Shown: positions 24,246 to 30,567 of the stretch, one piece after another
How the letters are laid out: every line of letters starts with the position of its first letter
Position numbering within the stretch: the stretch's first letter is position 1
Notes under the pieces: generated by a model
Databases searched by the model: none
Seen by the model: only the letters and a program-made list of their open reading frames with translations
Told to the model about the DNA's origin: nothing
DNA from: Candidatus Dormiibacter spiritus
GTDB taxonomy: Bacteria > Chloroflexota > Dormibacteria > Dormibacterales > Dormibacteraceae
Length of the DNA: 35,260 nt
Direction: 5' to 3'
Assembly (NCBI GenBank): GCA_003244185.1
Contig: QHBT01000047.1
Span: 1 to 35,260, forward strand
Made by a program: the position numbers and the translations under genes

Positions 24246-24563
24246 TCAGCCAACTTCCGCGCTGCCGGCTCGGTTGATGATGGTGGTCCGAGCGATGGGC
24301 TCGCCCATACTCCAGTACTCCCAGTCCCCGATCGTGAGGTAGCTGAGGCGGTATCTGGGCTTCTGGGAAGTGCGCGGCCAGGGCTTGATCACTCCGGCTT
24401 CTCGGATCAGGGCCACGAAGGCCTCGAACTCGGCTTCCAGCTCCGGCGCCCACTCCCGCACTGTGTACTCGTGAGGCCACTGGGGCATGGTCTTGGCGAA
24501 CTGCCAGCGGACCTTCGATACGTAGGCGGCAGCGGCGACGCTATCGAAGCCTGGGTTTGTCAA
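24246..24563 (-). CDS. Conserved hypothetical protein, possibly 5'-truncated
   Basis: 105 residues with 'VRWQFAKTMPQWPHEYTVREWAPELEAEFEAFVALIREAGVIKPW' and 'YRLSYLTIGDWEYWSMGEPIARTTIINRA'. I recognise this as a widespread uncharacterised family seen in bacteria and archaea; I know of no proven function. It is soluble, with many tryptophans and tyrosines, and has no signal peptide. The only start is TTG 24563, which falls inside the end of a possible IS21-like element, and an in-frame TGA lies about 27 nt upstream. The native first few codons were therefore probably replaced. The family core is complete, so function may persist. Confidence 0.7.
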   Translation of the reverse strand: MTNPGFDSVAAAAYVSKVRWQFAKTMPQWPHEYTVREWAPELEAEFEAFVALIREAGVIKPWPRTSQKPRYRLSYLTIGDWEYWSMGEPIARTTIINRAGSAEVG

Positions 24564-24604
24564 CCTGAATTGGCCCGACCGTGCTCATCTGATCTGGCCC
24601 CACC
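24558..24604 (+). mobile_element. Possible IS21-family terminal remnant with short repeats
   Basis: The sequence begins TGTCAACCTGAATTGGCCC. TGAATTGGCCCGACC (24566-24580) and TGATCTGGCCCCACC (24590-24604) agree at 12 of 15 positions with a 24-bp period. IS21 elements start TG and carry several such repeats near each end. No istA/istB reading frame survives; positions 24605-24790 hold only a short open stretch ending at 24676. A search against IS databases would decide. Confidence 0.35.
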
Positions 24605-24790
24605 TCTGGGGCGTAGGGTTCGAGGGTGCCGCCGGGTCAGGTCGTCCTGCAGCTGCGGATCATGACGGGCTACTGATCGCCTATTCCGTACCCTGGGCGG
24701 CGGCAACTCCACTCGGGTGAGGGTCGACCAATTGGCAGTCCGGGCGCGAAGACGCTCACTCGCGACGGACCGTGAACGCGAGACGACGCT

Positions 24791-25150
24791 CTACTCGTCT
24801 CGGTGGCTGACGATGTTGATCACGTTCCCGTCCGGGGCGCGCACAAAGAATCTGCGGACGCCCCACGGTTCGTCGGTCAGCGGATGAATGATCTCGTAGC
24901 CGCGGCGCTGCGCTTCCGCGTAGGCCTCGTCCACGTCGTTCCCGACGTGCACTGAGATCAGAGAGTCCTGAGGACTTGTGGCGTCTCGGGTCACCAGCTG
25001 TACGCACGCTCGCCCGTCTGGCGACCCGTAGCGCGCCACCCATCCGAGGTTGAAATCCTCCACGTTCAGTCCTAGGTAGTCGGTATAGAAGCCGCGCGCC
25101 GCGTCGATGTCAGCGACCGGCAGGTTCGTTGTGACTCCCGTTACTCGCAC
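24791..25150 (-). CDS. VOC superfamily protein
   Basis: A 119-residue single-module VOC protein: 'VTTNLPVADIDAARGFYTDYLGL', 'ISVHVGNDVDEAYAEAQRRGYEIIHPLTDEPWGVRRFFVRAPDGNVINIVSH'. The 'EPWGVRRFFVRAPDGN' segment is common in small glyoxalase-like proteins related to antibiotic-binding or isomerase forms. Function is not assigned. It starts at GTG with AAGGAG 7 nt upstream. It is independent of the other VOC gene at 217-603, with which it shares only the fold motifs. Confidence 0.88.
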   Translation of the reverse strand: MRVTGVTTNLPVADIDAARGFYTDYLGLNVEDFNLGWVARYGSPDGRACVQLVTRDATSPQDSLISVHVGNDVDEAYAEAQRRGYEIIHPLTDEPWGVRRFFVRAPDGNVINIVSHRDE

Positions 25151-25265
25151 AGCGGCTCCTTGGGTCGCGTCGGTCTAGCCATCGTCGAGAAATCATGTTG
25201 ACACGACGCGATGGAGCGCATGATGCCCGATCTGCGCTCGCGTAATACCCGCCGGCTGAGCAGCC

Positions 25266-26117
25266 CTACATCACAGCCGCGGCGAGCTGGTCGACCTGCT
25301 CCACGGACGCGATCGTCGGCGAGAAGATCAGCTCGTCCATGCCCACCTCAGCGAAGGCTTGCACGATCGCTCGCAGCCCGGCCGAGTCGCGACCCACCGA
25401 AGGCCAGATGCGTTCCCCCATCGGGCCGTAATAGTCGGTGAGGTAATCCAGACCCAACTCCGAGCGTTCACCGAGCGCGAAGTAGTGCAAGCCCCGGAAC
25501 TCGGGCCGGCCCTCGCGGCCGGCGGCCGCCCATGCCTGGCGCACCCGCTCCATCATCGGAGCAGCGCGCTCGGGACCACCCCCGCCCGAGCTCCAGCCGG
25601 CACCCCACCGGACGGTGCGTCGGACCGCCTGCTCGGACTGACCGCCGATCAAGATCGGCACACTCCTCCCGTTGACCGGGCGAGGCGTCACCGGTCGCGG
25701 GCTACCCGCGACGTTGTCGCCGCGCCAGGCCGCGTGCATCAGCTCGAGGGCATGGTCCCAGCGGCGGCCCCGGTCGTCCATCGAGGTGCCGGTGGCCTCG
25801 AAGTCGTCCGGCCTCCCGCCGACTCCGACGCCGAGTACGAAGCGACCACCGGCGAGCTGGTCGAGAGCCGCGCACTGCTTGGCGAGGGTGACTGGCTCGC
25901 GGGTCGGACCGAGCAGCACGTCGGTCAGAAGGGCGATCCGGCTGGTCGCGCCGGCGGCCGCGGCGAGCACGACCAGCTCGTCGTAGGTCGGATAGGCGAC
26001 CCGGCCGATCGTGGCCAGGGTCGAGAAGCCGTGCTGCTCAGCGTGCTGCGCCCACTCCAGCAATAGCGGACCCGTGGTGCCGGGAATGGAGTTGGGGATG
26101 CCGATGCCGATGCGCAT
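25266..26117 (-). CDS. LLM-class (luciferase-like) flavin-dependent oxidoreductase
   Basis: A 283-residue TIM-barrel monooxygenase-like protein. The N-terminus 'MRIGIGIPNSIPGTTGPLLLEWAQHAEQHGFSTLATIGRVAYPTYDELVVLAAAAGATSRI' and 'ALDQLAGGRFVLGVGVGGRPDDFEATG' are LLM signatures. 'PVNGRSVPILIGGQSEQAVRRTVRWGAGW' follows as expected. Many actinobacterial LLM proteins use F420 rather than FMN; the cofactor cannot be told here. The start codon shares a base with the stop of a 19-codon open frame just upstream (TGATG). Confidence 0.9.
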   Translation of the reverse strand: MRIGIGIPNSIPGTTGPLLLEWAQHAEQHGFSTLATIGRVAYPTYDELVVLAAAAGATSRIALLTDVLLGPTREPVTLAKQCAALDQLAGGRFVLGVGVGGRPDDFEATGTSMDDRGRRWDHALELMHAAWRGDNVAGSPRPVTPRPVNGRSVPILIGGQSEQAVRRTVRWGAGWSSGGGGPERAAPMMERVRQAWAAAGREGRPEFRGLHYFALGERSELGLDYLTDYYGPMGERIWPSVGRDSAGLRAIVQAFAEVGMDELIFSPTIASVEQVDQLAAAVM

Positions 26118-26176
26118 CAGCCGAGCGCCATCGTGCGCCCGGGCTGGTCGTATCGGTCGCGGATAGCTTCATTCAT
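26117..26176 (-). CDS. 19-codon open frame coupled to the LLM gene
   Basis: Starting ATG 26176 after an in-frame TAG, it reads MNEAIRDRYDQPGRTMALG and ends in TGATG at the LLM start. The overlap would allow translational coupling, as for a leader peptide. No Shine-Dalgarno is evident and the peptide resembles nothing I recognise. It may equally be a decayed gene end. Confidence 0.25.
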   Translation of the reverse strand: MNEAIRDRYDQPGRTMALG

Positions 26177-26241
26177 GCAAACACCCTAGCCGCTCAGGCG
26201 AGCGCCATGTCCGTGGTTTGGACGCAGCGAGACGGTCCTAC

Positions 26242-26397
26242 TACGTCGCCGTTGGCTTCGGCCATCTCCTTCGCCTACCGGACGAACCCGCCGCGCTTGC
26301 CTTGCGCGAGCGACTGGCGGATCATGGCGTCGATACGACCCCGATCATGCAGCCTCCAAGGCCAGAACGTTGTTGTCTAGGAACCCCATGCTCCTGA
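26242..26397 (+). pseudogene. Remnant of a VOC-family gene
   Basis: An uninterrupted frame encodes 'VAVGFGHLLRLPDEPAALALRERLADHGVDTTPIM', which resembles the middle of a glyoxalase-type VOC domain ('hxhhVpDEaALxALRxRLxaHGVevT'). There is no start codon in frame with a ribosome site, and the C-terminal 'DPDGN' half is missing, replaced by unrelated sequence to a stop at 26395. I read it as a decayed fragment. The remaining 26180-26496 sequence shows no intact gene. Confidence 0.35.
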
Positions 26398-26496
26398 TCG
26401 GCCCTTGGTCCATACCAACCGCAAGTTGGGGTGAAACGTTGGTGAATCGCTCATCGGATGATGTCTGGCTAGTCGATTTGTATTCAATTCGGAGAT

Positions 26497-26582
26497 TGGT
26501 GGGCCGGGGGGGAGTCGAACCCTCACAGCTTTCGCGGCGGTTTTACAGACCGTTGGGCTCGCCACATGCCCTTTGCCGACCC
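26497..26582 (-). tRNA. tRNA-Tyr (anticodon GTA) with encoded CCA
   Basis: The minus strand starts GGGTCGG, paired with CCGGCCC (one G-U) and followed by A-CCA. The anticodon loop is CTGTAAA, so the anticodon is GTA (plus positions 26544-26546). The T loop is TTCGACT and the variable arm contains GCGAAAGC, as in class II tRNA-Tyr. The D stem GGGC/GCCC is perfect and the loop keeps A14, GG and A21. Oddities: four nucleotides (CAAA) instead of two join acceptor and D stem, the usual U8 is missing, and the anticodon and T stems each have one A-C mismatch. Confidence 0.8.
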
Positions 26583-26758
26583 ATGCGTCTACTCCTGAGG
26601 GGAGCGCAGCAGCAATGGTACCGCCATGCGCGAACGTGGACACTACGTCCTCGGCGTCGTCATCGGCACCAACTTCCCCAACGCTCCGTGGGAAAGACGG
26701 CCGGGCCGGGTGACCCAGCTACCCGGGTTCGCTCAGTCGCGCCGAAGCCCCGCATGGC

Positions 26759-27706
26759 CTAGCCGTGCTGGCGGCGGGGCAGGAGTGAGTGCGACTCCAC
26801 CGCCAGTGCCGCAGCTTCCATCCGCCGCCGGGCGTGCGCGTAGGTGCGCTGCGCCACCCCTATAAAGAGGCAGTCGAGGATGAGCAGCGGCGCATGGCGA
26901 GCGATCATTGCGCTCTCCCTGAGCGGCGAGCGATCATGGGCGGAAGTGGTCAGCATCAGCTCGGCTACGTCGGCGATGGGCGAGCGCGAGTGGTTGGTGA
27001 TGGCGATCGTGTGAGCGCCCCGGCGGCGGGCTTCGCTCAGCACCTCGATTGTCTCTTTGGCAGCGCCGCTGTGGCTGAGACCCACCGCTACGTCTCCCCG
27101 GCTCAGCTGCGCGGCGCTGACCAGAGCCTCATGGATGTCCAAGGAGTTGCTGGCGTTGAGGCCGATGCGATGCAGGCGCGTTTGGAAGTCGCGGGCCAGC
27201 AGTGAGCTGGCGCCGACCCCGTAAACGTCCACCCGGCCGGCGCGCACGAGTAGGCTGACCGCAGTCTGCAGCTGGCCCAAGTCAAGCTGGTCGGCCGTCT
27301 GCTGCAGAGCGCGCAGGCTTCCATTCAGCACGCTGGCCACTACCTCGTCCAGCGGATCCTTAGCCGACAGGTCGCCGGCGTCCTTGGCCCAAACGTGATT
27401 CTGAGTCGCTCCGCCCTCAGCAGCCAGGGTCAGGCGCAGCTCGGGATATCCGGGAAGATCAAGGCTGCGGCAGAGCCGGGTCACAGTGGTCGCTGAAGTG
27501 TGGGCTCGCTGTGCCAGCTCAGTGATGGTCCAGCCGGACGCGGCCGCAGGGTCGTCAATCAGCTGTTCGGCCACGCGCCGCTCAGCGCGGGTGAGATTGG
27601 GCAGCACACTCTGGATGACTGCGGTTATGGGCGGCCGGCCGGCGCCGGCGCGGCCGTCCAGCTCGACACGCGTGCTGCCGGCGCGCCTGAACGATTGTGA
27701 ACTCAT
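26759..27706 (-). CDS. MurR/RpiR-family transcriptional regulator with SIS domain
   Basis: 315 residues. The N-terminal HTH_6 domain has 'NLTRAERRVAEQLIDDP' and 'ITELAQRAHTSATTVTRLCRSLDLPGYPELR'. The C-terminal SIS sugar-isomerase fold has 'VDVYGVGASSLLARDFQTRLHRIG' and 'DVAVGLSHSGAAKETIEVLSEARRRGAHTIAITNHSRSPIADVAE'. Such regulators bind a phosphosugar and usually control an adjacent sugar or amino-sugar operon. None is adjacent here: the divergent neighbour is a UbiA prenyltransferase. A short palindrome lies 13 bp before its start. Confidence 0.94.
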   Translation of the reverse strand: MSSQSFRRAGSTRVELDGRAGAGRPPITAVIQSVLPNLTRAERRVAEQLIDDPAAASGWTITELAQRAHTSATTVTRLCRSLDLPGYPELRLTLAAEGGATQNHVWAKDAGDLSAKDPLDEVVASVLNGSLRALQQTADQLDLGQLQTAVSLLVRAGRVDVYGVGASSLLARDFQTRLHRIGLNASNSLDIHEALVSAAQLSRGDVAVGLSHSGAAKETIEVLSEARRRGAHTIAITNHSRSPIADVAELMLTTSAHDRSPLRESAMIARHAPLLILDCLFIGVAQRTYAHARRRMEAAALAVESHSLLPRRQHG

Positions 27707-27718
27707 TAGAGTCGTGCG

Positions 27719-27731
27719 GTGAAATTTACAC
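27719..27731. promoter_or_regulatory. GTGAAATTTACAC near-palindrome upstream of the RpiR gene
   Basis: This 13-bp AT-rich near-palindrome (five mirrored pairs match, one fails) stands out from GC-rich surroundings in the 84-bp gap between the RpiR and UbiA genes. On the minus strand it contains TAAATT, a possible -10 for the regulator. It is a reasonable autoregulatory operator. The regulator's site is not known. Confidence 0.4.
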
Positions 27732-27790
27732 CCTCAGCCGCAGCGCTCGCGCTGACCTAGAGCCTTGCGGTCTGAGCCGAGTCGACGGCC

Positions 27791-28633
27791 GTGCTGGCGC
27801 AATCGTGGCTCGGCCGGATGAACCGCTGGTCAGGCCTTCTGCGCGCCTGCCACCCCGAACCTGCCTTGGCAGTAACCCTATGCGCCGGCCTTCTCGCCTT
27901 GACCAGCGGAAGAGGCGCCGGCTCCCTGCTGGTCCTCGCCGCGGTCGGCTCGGGTCAGCTCTTCGTCGGCTGGTCCAACGACTATCTCGATAGGGATCGC
28001 GACAGGCTGGCCGGGCGCAGCGACAAGCCGGTCGCCAGTAGGGTGGTACCCGCAGCCAGCGTCAGGCTGGCTGCGCTGCTGGCGCTGGCCGCCTGCGCGC
28101 CGCTCTCCCTGCTGCTGGGCTTGGCCGCTGCGGCAACCCATGCCGCGGCCCTGGTCTCCGCCCTGGTTTACAACTGGCGCGGGAAGTTTGCGCCCTGGAG
28201 CCCTCTCCCCTACGCGATCTCCTTCGGCCTGCTGCCGGCGATTGTGAGCCTCAGCCTGCGACCGCCGCATCTGCCCGCCGCCTGGGTCATGCTGGCCGGA
28301 GCGTGCCTTGGCGTGGGGGGTCACTTTGCCCAGGTCCTCGCCGACATCCCTGAAGACCGCAGGCAGGGCAGCCGTGGCCTGCCGCAGCTATTGGGTCAGC
28401 GCATCTCTGTCAGCGCCTGCGCCGCCCTACTCCTCGCCGCCACGTTGCTGGTGACTCTCGGCCCTGGTCGCCTGGGCGGCTGGGGGCTGGTGGCTCTGGG
28501 CGCAGCCACCGGCGTCACAATCGCTGTCCCCGTGAGCGCGTTTGCAGGCCGGCTTAAGCTGGCCTTTCGCCTGACCCTGCTGGTCGCAGGGCTCGCCGTC
28601 CTCAGCTTTGCGCTTGGGAGCGGTTCCCTCTAG
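27791..28633 (+). CDS. UbiA-family prenyltransferase
   Basis: A 280-residue membrane protein with about eight or nine hydrophobic helices. The first Asp-rich motif is N63-D-Y-L-D-R-D-R-D71 (NDxxDxxxD) and the second is 'DIPEDRRQG'; both bind Mg-prenyl diphosphate. 'ALVYNWRGKFAPWSPLPYAISFGLLP' is also typical. It would attach a prenyl chain to an aromatic ring or other acceptor (quinone, chlorophyll or heme a type). The acceptor is unknown, and no quinone genes adjoin. The GTG start has little ribosome signal; ATG 27818 is an alternative. Confidence 0.9.
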   Translation: MLAQSWLGRMNRWSGLLRACHPEPALAVTLCAGLLALTSGRGAGSLLVLAAVGSGQLFVGWSNDYLDRDRDRLAGRSDKPVASRVVPAASVRLAALLALAACAPLSLLLGLAAAATHAAALVSALVYNWRGKFAPWSPLPYAISFGLLPAIVSLSLRPPHLPAAWVMLAGACLGVGGHFAQVLADIPEDRRQGSRGLPQLLGQRISVSACAALLLAATLLVTLGPGRLGGWGLVALGAATGVTIAVPVSAFAGRLKLAFRLTLLVAGLAVLSFALGSGSL

Positions 28634-28654
28634 CTGGACTCCCTGGGGCTTCCG

Positions 28655-29677
28655 CTAAGGACCGTAGATGAAGCCGATGAGCGGGATGGTGCCCGGGTGG
28701 ATCGTGCGGCCGGAGACGATGTTCCAGCCTTTGTAGTTCATCTCGGAGACGGTCCAGGAGCCGTCGGGGGCCACCGACTCGACGTAGGCGACGTGACCCC
28801 AGCCGCTCTCGGCGGTGACCATGATGGCGCCCGGCGCGGGAGTCTGGCCGGTTCTCCAGCCGGCGGCTTGAGCCTGGCCGAACCACTCCCGTGCGTTACC
28901 CAGCCAGGGCACCGGCTTGCGGTTGTAGACGTACCAGGTGCAGTAGCCGTAGGCAAAGCGGTTGCCGCTCGTGGGCGCCCAATTACTGGCAGCCGGCGCG
29001 GGACCGCTGACAGCGGGCGCGGAACTGCTGGCGGGGCGGGGCGGCGCGGCGGGGGCACTTGCGCTCGTCGGCCTGGTCGGCGTGAACGCCTGCGCCCCCG
29101 CGGCTGGTCGATCGAAGTCAGGACCCTTGCCGCCAGGTATCACCAGCGAGCTGCCGGCTGCCAACTGAGCGTCGGCGCTGCCGCGGATGTAGTTGAAGTC
29201 GAGGACGACGTTCGTGTCCGCGTGGTAGGCGGCCGCAAGGCTGTGCGGGGTGTCACCCGCCTGGACGGTCAGGGCCACCCCGTTGACAGGTGGGACCACC
29301 AGCGACTGACCGGCGCTGACGTCGGTGGCCAGGCTTTTCAGGGTTGCGTAGTTGGACCAGCGGATCGACTCGACTGTCAGATGAAAGCGATCGGCAACGG
29401 CTTGAAGGTTCTCTCCGTCCGCCACCTGATAGGTCTGAGCCGAGTGGGAGACAACCGCTCCGCTGGGCAGAGCGGCGGGCTTCACTATCGTCCCGGCCCG
29501 ACCGAGGGCAATGCTTCCTGAGGATCCACCCTGACCGCTCACCAGGCCCTCGGCATTGACAGCGCCGAGGCGAAGGTTGACGCCGGCAGTCACGCTGTGA
29601 TCGAGCGACGCGTATCCGGAGAGGACCAGCGCTACAACGAGCACTAGAACGTGCGTGATATACCGACTAAACCGCAA
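28655..29677 (-). CDS. Secreted peptidoglycan hydrolase with two LysM domains and a CHAP domain
   Basis: About 340 residues. It has a signal anchor ('THVLVLVVALVLSGYASL'), LysM 1 ('YQVADGENLQAVADRFHLTVESIRWSN'), LysM 2 ('LTVQAGDTPHSLAAAYHADTNVVLDFNYI'), a Pro/Ala/Ser linker, and a CHAP domain. The CHAP cysteine is in 'FAYGYCTWYVYN' and its histidine in 'GWGHVAYVESV'. It should bind peptidoglycan through LysM and cut peptide stems or cross-links. TTG 29677 is preferred: an upstream GTG (29731) would sit on the -10 region of a strong promoter, before the transcription start. GGGGG lies 9 nt before the TTG. Confidence 0.88.
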   Translation of the reverse strand: MRFSRYITHVLVLVVALVLSGYASLDHSVTAGVNLRLGAVNAEGLVSGQGGSSGSIALGRAGTIVKPAALPSGAVVSHSAQTYQVADGENLQAVADRFHLTVESIRWSNYATLKSLATDVSAGQSLVVPPVNGVALTVQAGDTPHSLAAAYHADTNVVLDFNYIRGSADAQLAAGSSLVIPGGKGPDFDRPAAGAQAFTPTRPTSASAPAAPPRPASSSAPAVSGPAPAASNWAPTSGNRFAYGYCTWYVYNRKPVPWLGNAREWFGQAQAAGWRTGQTPAPGAIMVTAESGWGHVAYVESVAPDGSWTVSEMNYKGWNIVSGRTIHPGTIPLIGFIYGP

Positions 29678-29699
29678 TAGAACTACCCCCGAGTTGTTT

Positions 29700-29759
29700 G
29701 GGTGACCGCTGTCACCGGCGACGTTGGTCACCCTACCAGGCTGGGCCGAGCGGTGTCAA
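29700..29759 (-). promoter_or_regulatory. Strong promoter with inverted repeat for the LysM-CHAP gene
   Basis: The minus strand has TTGACA (29759-29754), an 18-bp spacer and TAGGGT (29735-29730). GGGTGACC and GGTCACCC (29726-29733 and 29700-29707) are exact 8-bp inverted arms, the first overlapping the -10. An internal GGTGAC/GTCACC hairpin (29701-29716) competes with the longer pairing. It could be an operator or a structured 5' leader controlling wall-hydrolase expression. Confidence 0.6.
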
Positions 29760-29807
29760 ACCGCGGGGGTGTGAAGAAGGTTGAACGCAGCCGGCGGCTG
29801 CTTGGTT

Positions 29808-30545
29808 TCACACTCTGGGATTCGGCCGGGCACAGCCGGAGGGCACGGAAGTTGCCTGCCGGCTCGCTCTGGCCCAGCGAGCCCAGGCTCGGGCGGCCAG
29901 CAGCAGCTGAAAGCCGGCCGAGGCGAGGCGGGTGACTTGCGGACGGGGAACATCTATGGCCCGCGCGGCACCGAAGTACCAGACGGAGACGGCTGCTGCC
30001 GGCGTCAGCCAGAGGCTCAACGCGAGCCCTCGGAGCAGGCGGCTGGGCTCGTGGCGATACGCAAACCAGGTCCAGAAGGTAAGGTCCGCCAGGGCATCGG
30101 CATAGGCGCCAAAGCCAGTCTCGCGGGAGCCCGCGCGGGCGATCCATCCATCCGCCAGGTCAGAGCCGAGCGCGGCGGACGCCACCCACGCTCGTTGGCT
30201 GCCGCGGAGGGCAGGCAGGTTGGCCCGGAGAAGCGTCAGCAGGTTGGCCACGCCGAGTGAGCGCGGCTGGTCGCCCAGCAGGCCGACGTGGCTCCAGGCG
30301 AGCAGCCAGGAGCCGATCACCCAGCGGGGCGTTCCCAGCGTCAGCAGGGCCAGGTGAAGCAGGTGGACTTCCAGCGCGGCCCGGCGCTGGCGGCGGGCGG
30401 CTTCCAGGGACCTTCGCCACGAGCGCCAAGCGAAGCGGAACCACGCGGCGGGCGAGTAGGCGCCGGCGGCCAGGTCGCCGAGCAGAGAGTCGACGAAAGC
30501 CTGAGTCGAGGCTGAGCGGACGATGGGGGGTCTGGGGCCAAGCAT
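29808..30545 (-). CDS. CDP-alcohol phosphatidyltransferase family protein
   Basis: About 245 residues. The complete catalytic motif D-x2-DG-x2-AR-x8-G-x3-D-x3-D is present in the 'SDLADGWIARAGSRETGFG' segment and the seven-odd residues after it ('AYADALAD'). Several hydrophobic helices surround it, and an unusually long Arg-rich N-terminal stretch ('RFAWRSWRRSLEAARRQRR') precedes it. The family swaps CMP for an alcohol (glycerol phosphate, inositol phosphate, serine) to make phospholipids at the membrane. The alcohol is unknown. ATG 30545 is chosen as the first start after unconserved sequence. It is divergent from a flavoprotein gene, with only 22 bp between start codons. Confidence 0.82.
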   Translation of the reverse strand: MLGPRPPIVRSASTQAFVDSLLGDLAAGAYSPAAWFRFAWRSWRRSLEAARRQRRAALEVHLLHLALLTLGTPRWVIGSWLLAWSHVGLLGDQPRSLGVANLLTLLRANLPALRGSQRAWVASAALGSDLADGWIARAGSRETGFGAYADALADLTFWTWFAYRHEPSRLLRGLALSLWLTPAAAVSVWYFGAARAIDVPRPQVTRLASAGFQLLLAARAWARWARASRQATSVPSGCARPNPRV

Positions 30546-30549
30546 CTCA

Positions 30550-30559
30550 ACCGTATGCT
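30550..30559. promoter_or_regulatory. Overlapping divergent -10 elements
   Basis: The plus strand has TATGCT (30554-30559) 8 nt before the flavoprotein GTG. The minus strand has TACGGT (30555-30550) 4 nt before the CDP-alcohol transferase ATG. With only 22 bp between genes, both promoters must overlap or extend into the opposite gene, implying leaderless or nearly leaderless messages and mutual exclusion. Confidence 0.35.
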
Positions 30560-30567
30560 GCACCGCG

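Noticed and set aside
29678..29731. GTG 29731 as the start of the LysM-CHAP protein
   Set aside because: It falls on the end of the -10 element, upstream of the expected transcription start; the signal peptide begins after TTG 29677.
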